Assembly: GCA_946409855.1 (NCBI GenBank)
Contig: CAMJXZ010000002.1
Coordinates: forward strand, 1-34,680
Length of the DNA: 34,680 nt
Reading direction: 5' to 3'
Origin: an uncultured Clostridia bacterium
GTDB taxonomy: Bacteria > Bacillota > Clostridia > Christensenellales > Aristaeellaceae
In this document: in pieces, positions 7,956 through 16,269 of the stretch
Layout: the number at the start of each line of letters is the position of its first letter
How positions within the stretch are numbered: the first letter of the stretch is position 1
The notes under the pieces: model-generated
The model's input: the letters and a program-made list of their open reading frames with translations, nothing else
What the model was told of the DNA's origin: nothing
Databases searched by the model: none
Position numbers and translations under genes: made by a program

Positions 7956-9506
7956 TTACTTGGTCGCGGAAGCGAAGCGGTCGTACTGAGCCTGGCGGAT
8001 CTTCAGCATTTCGCCGATCTGCATGCTTTCCAGCGTGGCGATGTACGCGTCAAAGTCGGCTTCCAGGTTCTTGGTCCCGATGATGAAGGCGATGGCGTTT
8101 TCATCCACATAGGTCTGGATATCCACCTGGTACATGCCGGAGATTTCGGCTTCCTCTTCGGTGGAGTAGACTTCCGGATAGGGAGCGCGGATAAAGGGCT
8201 CTTCAAAGTCGCGGTCGTTCTGCACGTGCCAGGCGGCGAGCAGCACGTCCGTGGCCGGGACAGACTGCTGGGAAGGCATGTTCGGCGCGTTGATGCCGAG
8301 GCCCTGATACCAGATGGTATCCTCGGTGCACCTGGGCAGGAAGTGACGGACACCGTCCGCGTCCACTTCGTAGGTCAGGCCTTCCATGCCCCAGACGTAC
8401 AGGTCCTGGGCTTCTTCGCTCATGGCGTAATCCAGGAACTTGATGGCCAGTTCCTTGTTGGCGCTCTTGGCGTTGATGCCGAAGATGTTGCTGATGGGGT
8501 TGCGGCCGATGTAGGCGCCCGCATATTCGCCGGACAGCGGGGCGGCGCCGGCGATCACGCCCTTGGAGGGGTCAGCCTTGTAGCTTTCATACTGCGCGCT
8601 GTACAGGGTGCTCATCTGCCAGGAGAAGTCGAAGGTCACGCCGGTGGTGTCGTTGGCGCAGCGGGCGACGATCTGGTCGCGGTCCAGGGAAGCGAATTCC
8701 TGCTCCAGCAGGCCTTCGTTGTACAGGCCGTTGAGGAAGGTCAGGTAAGCCTTGTAATTTTCCTTTTCATAGGGGCCGTAGTGAACGACGCCCTGGTCGT
8801 CCGCGTAGTAGCCGGAAACCAGGTCCATGCCGAAGGCGGGGCCGAAGGCATAGGGCAGGAAGGCGTTCATCAGGGACATGGGGATCTCGTCCGCTTCGCC
8901 GTTGCCGTTCATGTCGGTTTCCTTGATCTTGCGCAGGTAATCTACGAACTCGTCCAGGGTCTTCGGGGCTTCGATGCCCAGCTTCTCCAGCCAGGGCATG
9001 TTGTACATGAGCACGGGCTGGTAGTTGTTGGTCACCACGGTCTGGGGCACATAGTAGATGTGGCCGTCCACAGCGGTCAGGGAGCCCTTGATGATCGGGT
9101 TCTTTTCCAGGAAGGCGGTGTAGTTGGGCATCAGGTCAAAGTGCTCGTCCAGGGGCTCCACCAGGCCGGAGCTCAGATAGTCCATGTTCAGGTCCTTGTC
9201 GGGCATCATGATGATGTCGGGCAGGTCCTTGCCGGAAGCGAGCATCGGGCTCACGGAATCAGCGTAGCTGGAGGGGTCGATCAGCGTCCACTCGATGGTG
9301 ACGCCGGCGCGGTCGGCGATTTCCTTGAGCAGGGTCGCGTCCCGCAGGTCCACGTTGGAATAGTAGGAGTTGATGGCCAGGATGCTGACGGTCGCGCCGG
9401 CCTCGGTGGTGAGGGGCAGGGCGGCGAGATTTTCGGCGGTGGCGGGGATCAGGCCGAATACCAGGGCCAGGGCCAGGACCAAGGACAGGATACGGGTCTT
9501 CTTCAT
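7956..9506 (-). CDS. Extracellular solute-binding protein, family 1, of an Lpl-type sugar importer
   Basis: A 516-residue binding protein that captures a carbohydrate outside the cell and delivers it to the two permeases encoded just upstream. It has a signal peptide (MKKTRILSLVLALALVFG) with a signal peptidase I-type region ending near PATA/EN, and no lipobox cysteine. ETDMNGNGEADEIP (about 196-209) is a calcium-loop-like stretch common in this binding-protein group. It is a clear paralogue of the protein at 31267-32805: same length class, the same NYTAFLEKNP/NYTALMEKYP and DGHIY stretches. The start at 9506 follows AAAGGAGAGAAAACCC. Last gene of the importer unit, where the other two importers in the window place the binding protein first. 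Confidence 0.9.
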   Translation of the reverse strand: MKKTRILSLVLALALVFGLIPATAENLAALPLTTEAGATVSILAINSYYSNVDLRDATLLKEIADRAGVTIEWTLIDPSSYADSVSPMLASGKDLPDIIMMPDKDLNMDYLSSGLVEPLDEHFDLMPNYTAFLEKNPIIKGSLTAVDGHIYYVPQTVVTNNYQPVLMYNMPWLEKLGIEAPKTLDEFVDYLRKIKETDMNGNGEADEIPMSLMNAFLPYAFGPAFGMDLVSGYYADDQGVVHYGPYEKENYKAYLTFLNGLYNEGLLEQEFASLDRDQIVARCANDTTGVTFDFSWQMSTLYSAQYESYKADPSKGVIAGAAPLSGEYAGAYIGRNPISNIFGINAKSANKELAIKFLDYAMSEEAQDLYVWGMEGLTYEVDADGVRHFLPRCTEDTIWYQGLGINAPNMPSQQSVPATDVLLAAWHVQNDRDFEEPFIRAPYPEVYSTEEEAEISGMYQVDIQTYVDENAIAFIIGTKNLEADFDAYIATLESMQIGEMLKIRQAQYDRFASATK

Positions 9507-9579
9507 GGGTTTTCTCTCCTTTCAAAATATGCTTAAGCGCTTTTATATCCAAGCGCGTTGAGCCGGAATTGCCCGATGC

Positions 9580-10509
9580 TTATCCCTTGACGGCACCCAG
9601 CATGGTGCCGGAAACCAGGTATTTCTGCACAAAGGGGGTGATCAGGAAGATCGGCACGGCCGAAAGCACGATGCAGACGTAGCGGATCTTCAGCGTGTTT
9701 TCCGCGGCGGCGGCCGCTGCCTGGCCGCCGGCAGACTGAAGCACTTCGTTGGACGCCTGCAGCAGCACCCGGCGCAGGAAAATCTGCAGCGGCTGCAGGT
9801 CCGTGTTCCCCAGGTAGAGCATGGCGTTGAAGAAATCATTGTACCGCGCCACCGCGTAGTACAGCGTCAGCACAGCCAGCGTCGGCTTGATCAGCGGTAC
9901 GGCGATGCGGAGCATCATGTAGAACTCGTTCGCGCCTTCCAGCGCGGCGTTCTCGAACAGGTCCTGCGGGACGCTGGACATCGCGCTGCGGCAGATCATC
10001 AGGTTATAGGCGCTCACCAGCACCGGCAGGATCATCGCCAGGCGGCTGTTGTACAGCCCCATGCCCGTCACCACGATATAGGTGGGGATCAGGCCGCCGG
10101 AAAAGTACATCGTAAAGGCCACATAGAAGTTCAGCGGGCGGCGGAGGAAAAAATGCGAACGGGAAAGCGGGTAGGCGCCCAGGCAGGTAAAGGCGATGTT
10201 GGCCAGCGTGCCCGCGATGGTGTAAAAGAATGTGTTGCCGTAGCTGACCCACAGCTGGCGGTTGCCGGTGACCATCCTGAACGCGTCCAGCGAAAAGCCT
10301 TTGGGAAACAGCACCACGCTGCCCTTGGCCACCGCGGACCCCTCTGAGATCGACACGGAAATGACGTACAGGAAGGGATACAGGGTGACCAGCGCGGCGA
10401 AGATCACCAGGATCCAGATCACGATGTCCAGGAACTTGTCCCCGGCGGACGCTTTCAGGAAGGAATGCGGATTGGAGACCCTGCGGCGGCGCAGCGTTTT
10501 ATCAGTCAT
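9580..10509 (-). CDS. Sugar ABC transporter permease (LplC/MalG-type)
   Basis: A 309-residue inner-membrane permease with about six membrane spans, from LDIVIWILVIFAALVTLYP at residues 28-46. The cytoplasmic EAA loop that docks the ATPase is present as FENAALEGANEFYMMLRIAVP (Glu-Asn-Ala-Ala-x3-Gly). The end, VQKYLVSGTMLGAVKG, is typical of LplC-type partners. It pairs with the permease gene 13 bases upstream and the binding protein downstream. The start at 10509 follows AAGGAGGGAGCAGGC. No ATPase gene is in this unit. The substrate is not readable from sequence; oligosaccharides are usual for the family. Confidence 0.92.
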   Translation of the reverse strand: MTDKTLRRRRVSNPHSFLKASAGDKFLDIVIWILVIFAALVTLYPFLYVISVSISEGSAVAKGSVVLFPKGFSLDAFRMVTGNRQLWVSYGNTFFYTIAGTLANIAFTCLGAYPLSRSHFFLRRPLNFYVAFTMYFSGGLIPTYIVVTGMGLYNSRLAMILPVLVSAYNLMICRSAMSSVPQDLFENAALEGANEFYMMLRIAVPLIKPTLAVLTLYYAVARYNDFFNAMLYLGNTDLQPLQIFLRRVLLQASNEVLQSAGGQAAAAAAENTLKIRYVCIVLSAVPIFLITPFVQKYLVSGTMLGAVKG

Positions 10510-10522
10510 GCCTGCTCCCTCC

Positions 10523-11461
10523 TTACCAAAGCGACGAGCCGGTCACCCTGCGCGCCAGATAGTTGGAGCTGACCACAAAGGTGAACCCGACGGCGGAATA
10601 GAACAGGCCGACGGCGGCCGCGTAGCCGTATTTATGATTCTCGATGCCCTGACGGTACACGTAGGTGGAGATAACGTCCCCCGTTTCGTACACCGCCGGG
10701 GAGTACATGAGGTAAACCTTCTCAAAGCCGACGTTCAGCAGGTTGCCCAGGGTCATGATCAGCAGCAGGATCACGGTTTCCGAGATCCCGGGCAGGATCA
10801 GGTGGACGATCCGCTGCCAGCGGGAGGCGCCGTCCACCTCCATCGCCTCGTAAAGAGACGGATCGATGCCCATGATGGCCGCCACAAAAATGATGGAGTT
10901 GAACCCGAAGGACTGCCAGGAACCGGAGATGACGTACAGCTTTCTGAACCAGGAGGGGTCCGACATGAAATTGACCGGTTTTCCCCCGAGCCGGGAGATG
11001 ATCTGGTTGATGATGCCGGTGGAAGGGGAAAGGAAGTTGGTCATCATGCCTACCACCACCACCGTGGAAATAAAGTAGGGCAGATAGGTGATTACCTGGG
11101 CCGCCTTGGCGACCCGCCGGGAGCGCAGCTGGGTGATGGCCACCGCGAAAATGATCGGGATCGGGAACCCGAAAATCAGCGAGTAAAAGGACAAAAGGAA
11201 GGTATTCCGGATCAGCCGGAAAGCGAAGGGGGAGCGGAAGAACTGGTTGAACCATTTCAGCCCCACCCATTTGCTGGTGAACAGGCCTTCGAACCCGCTG
11301 CCCATGCGGAAATCTTCAAACCCCATGACCAGGCCCACCATCGGCAGGTAGGCGAAAATCAGGTAGTAAAGGAAGACCGGCAGGAACATCAGCAGCAGGT
11401 ATTTGTCCCGGACGATCAGTGCGCCCAGCGGCTTGCGGTTTTTCGGTGTCAGCGTCGTCAT
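10523..11461 (-). CDS. Sugar ABC transporter permease (LplB-type)
   Basis: A 312-residue permease, first gene of the importer unit. The N-terminal YLLLMFLPVFLYYLIFAYLP span with PMVGLVMGFEDF is the LplB signature, and the EAA loop is YEAMEVDGASRWQRIVHLILP. It forms the membrane channel with the LplC-type protein encoded next. The start at 11461 (MTTLTPKN) follows GGAAAGGAAG; upstream in-frame codons read back through the control region and have no ribosome site. Family and context point to regulation by the membrane AraC protein encoded just upstream, which is separated from this gene by a strong terminator. Confidence 0.92.
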   Translation of the reverse strand: MTTLTPKNRKPLGALIVRDKYLLLMFLPVFLYYLIFAYLPMVGLVMGFEDFRMGSGFEGLFTSKWVGLKWFNQFFRSPFAFRLIRNTFLLSFYSLIFGFPIPIIFAVAITQLRSRRVAKAAQVITYLPYFISTVVVVGMMTNFLSPSTGIINQIISRLGGKPVNFMSDPSWFRKLYVISGSWQSFGFNSIIFVAAIMGIDPSLYEAMEVDGASRWQRIVHLILPGISETVILLLIMTLGNLLNVGFEKVYLMYSPAVYETGDVISTYVYRQGIENHKYGYAAAVGLFYSAVGFTFVVSSNYLARRVTGSSLW

Positions 11462-11481
11462 GGATCGCCAGCTTCCTTTCC

Positions 11482-11540
11482 CTGCTTTTTTTGATTGTAT
11501 TCCATTCGGATCCTGCCGGGAAGATCCGGAAGATTCCGGA
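11482..11540 (-). promoter_or_regulatory. Possible activator-dependent promoter of the Lpl-type importer
   Basis: On the minus strand TACAAT follows a poor -35 (TTCCCG) by 17 bases. Upstream of it are two tandem copies of a 9-10 base word (AGATCCGGA and AGATTCCGGA on the plus strand, 11522-11540). A poor -35 with upstream direct repeats is what an AraC-type activator would use. The assignment is inferred. Confidence 0.4.
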
Positions 11541-11582
11541 CCATATCGGACCTCTTTTCGAGGAAAATGATAAAAAAACCGC

Positions 11583-11632
11583 AAAAAAAAGGCAAGCATC
11601 AGTTTTTCCCGGGGTATTTTTTGATGCTTGCC
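11583..11632 (-). terminator. Terminator of the AraC-regulator gene
   Basis: An 11-bp perfect stem, GGCAAGCATCA (11591-11601) with TGATGCTTGCC (11622-11632), is followed on the minus strand by eight T residues (11590-11583). It separates the regulator transcript from the importer operon. Confidence 0.85.
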
Positions 11633-11678
11633 CTGTATTTTTCCTCATTTTTCGGGGCTTTTGAAAAGCCGGCGCTTT

Positions 11679-13877
11679 TCAGGTTTTGCGGTAATCGCTG
11701 GGGTTGATGCCCATGCTGGCCTTGAAATTTCTCCGGAAGATCAGGAGGTTGGTGAACCCGCACTGCTCTGAAATCTCCTCCAGGGACAGGTCGGTGGTCT
11801 GCAGCAGCCGGGTGGCGTGCTGGATCTGGCAGTCCCGGACGTACTGGAGGAACGTTTTGCCGAAGCGGTCCCGGCAGACCGTCCCGACCATCTTGCTGGA
11901 GACGCCGAAATGATCCGCGACGGAGGTCAGGCTCAGGTCCGGACTGAGCACATTGGCGTTGATATACCCGCAGATCTCGTCCTGCAGGCGGCTTCGTCCC
12001 TCGTCCCCCGCCACTTCCGCCTGGTAGGTGATCAGCGCCTGATTCAGCACGCTGCGGAAATAGGCGAAGATTTCCTCGATGGTGGCCGGTTCGCTCATCC
12101 GCTCGATTCTCAGGTGCGTCGTGCTGTTTTCGCTGATCTGGCGCAGCGCCGCGCTGATGCAGGAATGCATTTCATCCACCAGCCGGCGCACCGCGTCCGG
12201 CGGCAGGGAGGATTTCTGGAAGTTCTTTTCCCAGATCTGGTCCATCAGCTGGTCCAGCTTGTCGGGCTGGTTTTCCGTCAGAGCCCGCACGATTTTCTCC
12301 TGCGCGTCCTTCGGAAACCAGAAGTCCCGGTCTTTTTCTTCCTGTTCCTTTTCGGCGAAGTATACGCTGCCGCGCCCGCCGGTGATCATATTATCCAGCG
12401 CCGCGGCCGCGTCCAGGCACGCGCTCCGCAGGCGTTCCAGGTCGGTTTCGGGGCAGCTCACGCCGATGGTGACCGCCACCGACGGATTGTCAATGGCTTC
12501 CTCGATGGCCTTAAGCATGGTGTAGAACAGGTCCGTCAGCTTTTCGGACCGGTCCCCGTTTGCCACGACGTAGAGGTTCCTCGCGTCCCGCGGGATGGTG
12601 ACGACCGGATATTCGTCGTCGGAAAGGGCGGCGCACGCGTGGGCTGCCAGCGCCCGGGCGTCCAGGAACTGCTGCTCGGTGGCGGTCTTTTCTCCCGTCA
12701 TTGCCAGGTTGACCAGCCCCACCATGTAGGTATCCCGGCGCAGGAACCAGAAATACTCCTCCTGCAGCGCGCTGACCTGCGCCTGGTTGATGTTGCCGCT
12801 GATCAGCTGGTGCAGCGCGCCGTGGCTGGCGTAGGGCGATACGGTGATCATTTTTTCCCGGTATCCGTTTCTTTCGCCGATCAGGGCCGAAATGCCCTTC
12901 AGCACAGCGTCCAGGTCGCCGCGGGCGGCTGTGCCCGGTTCCTCCGTGGCGACCATTTCCGTGATCGCGCCGATGGGCGCGTATCTGTGCTTCAGGTAAT
13001 GATAGCAGCCGTACAGGGACATGAGCCCGATCAGCGCCATGATCAGCAGGGGCAGGAAAGCCTTCAGGGGAAAGGATATCCGGAACACGGCCGGATCCAG
13101 CTCAAACCGGTAAACCAGGTTCCGGCTGACCAGGCTGGCTATTTCCAGCATGTCCTCCGGGTTTGGCTTTTCGCCGCAGGAATAGATTTCTTTCGCCCCG
13201 TTCCGGATGGAGATGCGGCCGAACCGGCGGCTCAGCTCCTTCGACCTGTCCTGCAGCGGCGCAAGCTCCATCAGCACGACGGCAATCCCCCGGGCGCTGC
13301 TGTGGGCGGCGCTGCCGGTATAGGCGTCGGCGTAGACCAGAAATTCACGGTTCAGGATCATGTTGGCGTTGCCCGTCAGGTTCAGGAGGGACACCGCGTT
13401 CGTCACCTCCATCCACGGCGTCACCGGCAGCGCCCGGACCGGCTCGTCCAGGGCGATGACCCGGCCGGGGGCGAACAGGCGCTTGTCCCCCTCAAACCCC
13501 AGCAGGATGGCGTAGACCTCCAGGCTTCCGGAGGAGGCTTTGATCCGGCTCAGCTCGGACTGGGAGCGGTACAGCAGCATGGAGTCCGGCGTTTTCTTCT
13601 CGATGCAGATGGACTGGTACATGGTCCGCAGGCTTTCGGAAGAATTCATGGCGCCCGTCAGGCTCTGGGCGATCAGCAAATTCTGGTCCGTCCTGGTGGC
13701 GAAAGCCGTTGCCTGCTGCCGCGCTTCGTTCTGTGCCGCTGATTCGCTGGTGGTCCTGTAGGAATAAAGGTACCACAAACAGAATATGGCGATGGAAACC
13801 AGGATCAGCAAAACATAGGAGAGGAACAGCCTGCGGAAAAAAGAGCTTCTGAACAGCTTCTCGTTTTTGCTTTCCAT
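11679..13877 (-). CDS. Membrane-bound AraC-family transcriptional regulator
   Basis: A 732-residue regulator with an extracytoplasmic sensor between two membrane spans (about residues 16-38 and 270-294) and a C-terminal AraC DNA-binding domain (about 632-732). The latter has both helix-turn-helix units: LSLTSVADHFGVSSKMVGTV and LSLEEISEQCGFTNLLIFRR, ending in the family-typical GINPSDYRKT. Such proteins (the YesN/Lpl regulator type) sit beside Lpl-type importers and switch them on when ligand is sensed outside the cell. The middle region (about 310-620) has no obvious kinase or receiver motif. The start at 13877 follows GGAGGACAGTT. It has its own promoter and terminator, so it is not co-transcribed with the importer. 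Confidence 0.9.
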   Translation of the reverse strand: MESKNEKLFRSSFFRRLFLSYVLLILVSIAIFCLWYLYSYRTTSESAAQNEARQQATAFATRTDQNLLIAQSLTGAMNSSESLRTMYQSICIEKKTPDSMLLYRSQSELSRIKASSGSLEVYAILLGFEGDKRLFAPGRVIALDEPVRALPVTPWMEVTNAVSLLNLTGNANMILNREFLVYADAYTGSAAHSSARGIAVVLMELAPLQDRSKELSRRFGRISIRNGAKEIYSCGEKPNPEDMLEIASLVSRNLVYRFELDPAVFRISFPLKAFLPLLIMALIGLMSLYGCYHYLKHRYAPIGAITEMVATEEPGTAARGDLDAVLKGISALIGERNGYREKMITVSPYASHGALHQLISGNINQAQVSALQEEYFWFLRRDTYMVGLVNLAMTGEKTATEQQFLDARALAAHACAALSDDEYPVVTIPRDARNLYVVANGDRSEKLTDLFYTMLKAIEEAIDNPSVAVTIGVSCPETDLERLRSACLDAAAALDNMITGGRGSVYFAEKEQEEKDRDFWFPKDAQEKIVRALTENQPDKLDQLMDQIWEKNFQKSSLPPDAVRRLVDEMHSCISAALRQISENSTTHLRIERMSEPATIEEIFAYFRSVLNQALITYQAEVAGDEGRSRLQDEICGYINANVLSPDLSLTSVADHFGVSSKMVGTVCRDRFGKTFLQYVRDCQIQHATRLLQTTDLSLEEISEQCGFTNLLIFRRNFKASMGINPSDYRKT

Positions 13878-13915
13878 AACTGTCCTCCGGAATCGGTCAG
13901 AATCAGAACAGGCCT

Positions 13916-13944
13916 ATTATACCGGACGTACCGGGAAAATTCAA
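13916..13944 (-). promoter_or_regulatory. Promoter of the AraC-regulator gene
   Basis: On the minus strand, TTGAAT (13939-13944) and TATAAT (13916-13921) are exactly 17 bases apart, 38 bases before the start codon. Confidence 0.75.
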
Positions 13945-13958
13945 GGGAACAACGCATT

Positions 13959-14229
13959 GCCCGAAAAATCGGGCTCTGCGGGCTTCGGCCTGTTTTCGGG
14001 CGCCTGCTTCCGTTTTCTTTCCGGGGAACTGTCCCGCCGTCATGCACCGGCGGATGGTGATCCCGCAGTCTTTCTTCGCCTCGGTCCGGTCAGGCGGGCG
14101 AAACATTATGTGCTTAAATTCGTACAGATATACTGCCGCCATGGCCGGGATCTGCGTATATATTCATGACGGAGCAAAAAGTTCCGATACGAAACAGAAA
14201 ACAGCGCGAAAGCGAAGGAGGAAAACATA
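13959..14229 (+). promoter_or_regulatory. Leader region of the double-glycine peptide genes
   Basis: The gap between the regulator and the first peptide gene is about 350 bases. It holds a small hairpin GCCCGA-AAAA-TCGGGC (13959-13974) and a possible -10 TATACT (14129-14134) whose -35 (TTATGT) is poor. An AAGGAGG ribosome site stands just before the first peptide. No other gene is seen here; a 100-codon frame at 13867-14169 overlaps the regulator promoter and lacks a ribosome site. Confidence 0.4.
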
Positions 14230-14382
14230 ATGAATACCAATAAGAAAGAGAACAATATGAACGAACTGAACATCAGCGAAATGGAACAGGCCAATGGCGG
14301 AATCCTGCCGATTCTTTTAGGACTCGGCACCCTCGCACTGGGCGGAGTCATCATTGCCGTGATGCCTGACAAGAAGAAATAA
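14230..14382 (+). CDS. Small peptide with double-glycine leader (candidate bacteriocin A)
   Basis: A 50-residue peptide. The N-terminal part ends in LNISEMEQANGG, which fits the double-glycine leader rule (hydrophobic at -12, Glu at -8, Gly-Gly at -2/-1) that C39 peptidase transporters cut during export. The 24-residue leader would release a 26-residue core, ILPILLGLGTLALGGVIIAV followed by MPDKKK: one membrane-span-like stretch with GxG and LGG spacing and a charged tail. A perfect AAGGAGG precedes ATG 14230; an internal ATG at 14257 would give a 15-residue leader. A second peptide gene follows 81 bases later with a similar start region. No similarity to a named bacteriocin is claimed. No immunity or transporter gene is near. 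It could instead be a signalling peptide. Confidence 0.75.
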   Translation: MNTNKKENNMNELNISEMEQANGGILPILLGLGTLALGGVIIAVMPDKKK

Positions 14383-14401
14383 TACTGTGCAGCCGGAGAC
14401 A

Positions 14402-14423
14402 GCGGCGCTGAAACAGGCGCCGC
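14402..14423 (+). repeat. Hairpin between the two peptide genes
   Basis: GCGGCGC (14402-14408) pairs with GCGCCGC (14417-14423) around an 8-base loop. With no T-run, it may set the ratio of the two peptides by slowing or protecting the mRNA. Confidence 0.5.
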
Positions 14424-14463
14424 GGAGCTGAAAACAACACAAACGCGAAGAAGAAAAAACATG

Positions 14464-14700
14464 ATGAATACGAAAACAGCGGAACTGAGTCTGAATCAAA
14501 TGGAAATGGTGAACGGCGGCGCGGATCCGATCCAGACCGCGGCGGCGGCCGGCGCCGGCGGCATCGTCGGGGGAGCGTCGGGCGGAGTGCTCGGGATTTG
14601 CCTCGGCCTGGCGACCGGTCCGATCGGCTGGATGGCCCTCGGCGGAGCGATCATCGGCGGCGCCGCGTACGCCACCTACTACACGCTGACATCAAAATAA
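14464..14700 (+). CDS. Double-glycine leader peptide, class IIb bacteriocin-like (candidate bacteriocin B)
   Basis: A 78-residue peptide with leader MNTKTAELSLNQMEMVNGG: ELS, Met at -7 and Gly-Gly at the cut, as in class IIb (two-peptide) bacteriocins. The 59-residue core is unusually rich in Gly and Ala and has repeated GxxxG spacings (around GAGGIVGGASGGVLG and ALGGAIIGGAA), the helix-packing motif of two-peptide pore formers. It resembles the lactobin A/cerein 7B group in general make-up. ATG 14461 is also in frame; 14464 is preferred because the first 9 bases and the upstream GCGAAGAAGAAAA align with the first peptide gene. The ribosome site (GAAGAAG) is weaker than that of the first gene. 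A strong hairpin ends the unit. Confidence 0.8.
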   Translation: MNTKTAELSLNQMEMVNGGADPIQTAAAAGAGGIVGGASGGVLGICLGLATGPIGWMALGGAIIGGAAYATYYTLTSK

Positions 14701-14721
14701 AAGATACTGTCTTATATAAGT

Positions 14722-14759
14722 AAGGGGATGCTGCAGGCTTCATTCTGCAGCATCCCCTT
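14722..14759 (+). terminator. Strong hairpin ending the peptide cassette
   Basis: A 15-bp perfect stem, AAGGGGATGCTGCAG (14722-14736) with CTGCAGCATCCCCTT (14745-14759), and an 8-base loop stand 22 bases after the second peptide. There is no long T-run, so termination efficiency is uncertain. Confidence 0.7.
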
Positions 14760-14769
14760 CCGCATTATG

Positions 14770-14930
14770 TTGCTCCACCAATGAATTCATGAAGCCGGAT
14801 GCTGGGGCAGAAGGGGTGAGAGACACGGAATGAAAGCGCAGGCGTACCCGTAGGCACATAAAGCTTTCATGACGCAGTATATCGCCCCATATGACGCTGC
14901 GGATGCTTCACGAATCTGTTGAGGGAACAA
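14770..14930. mobile_element. MITE-like 161-bp element, copy 1
   Basis: Non-coding 161-bp unit starting TTGCTCCACCAATGAAT and ending, inverted, TTGAGGGAACAA. It has imperfect terminal inverted repeats of about 27 bases and an inner palindrome (ATGAAAGC ... GCTTTCAT), so the whole unit can fold into one long stem. A second copy of the same length is at 21371-21531, about 90% identical by eye. It is flanked by TG and TA. It lies directly behind the peptide cassette. No transposase is in the window, so it would move in trans if at all. Confidence 0.7.
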
Positions 14931-15005
14931 TAAATGAAAGAACATTGTCGGCAAATCAGGATGCATCCGGTTCCGTTCAGTCAGAGAGATATTTCTGAAT
15001 ACCGG

Positions 15006-16265
15006 TTATTTCCCAAGCGCTTTGAACATCCAGCCCTTATACGCTTCCACACCGGGCTGATCGAAGGGGTTGATCCCGAGGATTTCGCCTGAAAGATAAC
15101 AGGCGAACTGGAAGAAATAGAACAGCTGCCCGAAGTGATATGCGTCCAGCCGGCCGATACCCAGGATCAGGCAGGGCATTTTCGCGCTGTGGGCCTTGAG
15201 GGTCGCCTCGAAGGCCGCCCGGTTGATATCCCCAAAATCCTTCCCGTCGAGATAATCGAAATCATCCCGCCTGCCGTCCGGATGGATGACCAGACTGCCG
15301 GTGGGTTCCCGGACGAACAGGAAAGTTTCGAACATCAGCGGCGCGCCGTCCTGAAGATACTGGCCGACGGCGTGGAGCTCTTCGGAATACTCCGCGGCCG
15401 CAGGAAAGATTCCTTTGCCGTCTTTTCCCTCGCTTTCCGCGAAAAGCTGCACCCACCATTTGCTGAACCAGCGGAACTGAGGCTCAAAGGAGGCCAGGAT
15501 TTCCATGACATACCCACGCTGATGATACAGATTTCTCAAAACCGCGTAGCGAAGGGCGGGATTGGTTTCAGCCCCGGTTTCATGGAGCAGCTTTTCCATA
15601 TCCTTTCCGCCCCGGACCAGCGCGCGGATGTCGATCCCGGCGCAGGCCATCGGCAGCAGGCCCACGCAGGAAAAAGCGCTGTAGCGGCCGCCCACATCCG
15701 TCGGGAAAGGAACGAAGGTGTAGCCTTCCTGTTCACACAGTCTTTCCAGGGAAGAACCATATGTGCCCGTGCAGATGGTGCGGCGGGCCGCTTCTTCCGG
15801 GCTGTACTTTTTCGCCATGGCTTCCCGCAGGATGCGGAAAGAGGAGCCCGGCTCCAGGGTTTCAAAGTTTTTGGCAATGCAGTCAATGGCGTAATCCTTG
15901 CCTTCCAGGCTCTGAAGCATCCTGTTCAGCGCATGAGGCGACAGGGTGTTGCCCGCATAAATAATCTCCGTCCCGGTACCGTCCGAAAGCGCCTCGATCA
16001 CACTGCGGGCGGCATTATTGCTGCCCCCCACGCCGATGACCACAAAGGCGTCGCATGTCTTTTTCACGTTTTCGGCAATGGCTTCGATCTGTTCCAGCCA
16101 TTGGTCTGAAGCCCATTTGTCCAGGTTCAGCCATCCCTGGCTGTCCCTGTATTTTTCCTCTCCGGCCTGAGCCCTGGCAAGGACCGGCGCGGCTTCTTCC
16201 AGCGCCCGCGAAAGCGCTTCGCCCGTGACCAGGTTCTTCTGATCCCTGACAGTGATGTCCAGCAT
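15006..16265 (-). CDS. pgi: Glucose-6-phosphate isomerase
   Basis: A 419-residue phosphoglucose isomerase, which interconverts glucose-6-phosphate and fructose-6-phosphate in the cytoplasm. Visible family features are the substrate-phosphate loop VIGVGGSNNAARS (about 95-107), TGTYGSSLERL, PTDVGGRYSAFS (the Pgi signature region), SEELHAVGQYLQDG with the catalytic-base region His, and the C-terminal NPFDQPGVEAYKG carrying the active-site Lys. The length suits the short bacterial form. The start at 16265 follows AAGGAG, and only four bases separate it from the phosphofructokinase stop, so the two are translationally close. It is the last gene of the six-gene unit. No clear T-run terminator follows; the next 75 bases before the MITE-like element show only weak dyads. 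Confidence 0.95.
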   Translation of the reverse strand: MLDITVRDQKNLVTGEALSRALEEAAPVLARAQAGEEKYRDSQGWLNLDKWASDQWLEQIEAIAENVKKTCDAFVVIGVGGSNNAARSVIEALSDGTGTEIIYAGNTLSPHALNRMLQSLEGKDYAIDCIAKNFETLEPGSSFRILREAMAKKYSPEEAARRTICTGTYGSSLERLCEQEGYTFVPFPTDVGGRYSAFSCVGLLPMACAGIDIRALVRGGKDMEKLLHETGAETNPALRYAVLRNLYHQRGYVMEILASFEPQFRWFSKWWVQLFAESEGKDGKGIFPAAAEYSEELHAVGQYLQDGAPLMFETFLFVREPTGSLVIHPDGRRDDFDYLDGKDFGDINRAAFEATLKAHSAKMPCLILGIGRLDAYHFGQLFYFFQFACYLSGEILGINPFDQPGVEAYKGWMFKALGK

Positions 16266-16269
16266 GACG

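Noticed and set aside
7911..9536. A 541-codon plus-strand open frame
   Set aside because: It is antisense to the binding-protein gene and its composition is that of a shadow frame.
13867..14169. A plus-strand 100-codon open frame upstream of the peptide genes
   Set aside because: It overlaps the regulator's start and promoter on the other strand and has no ribosome site or recognisable motif.
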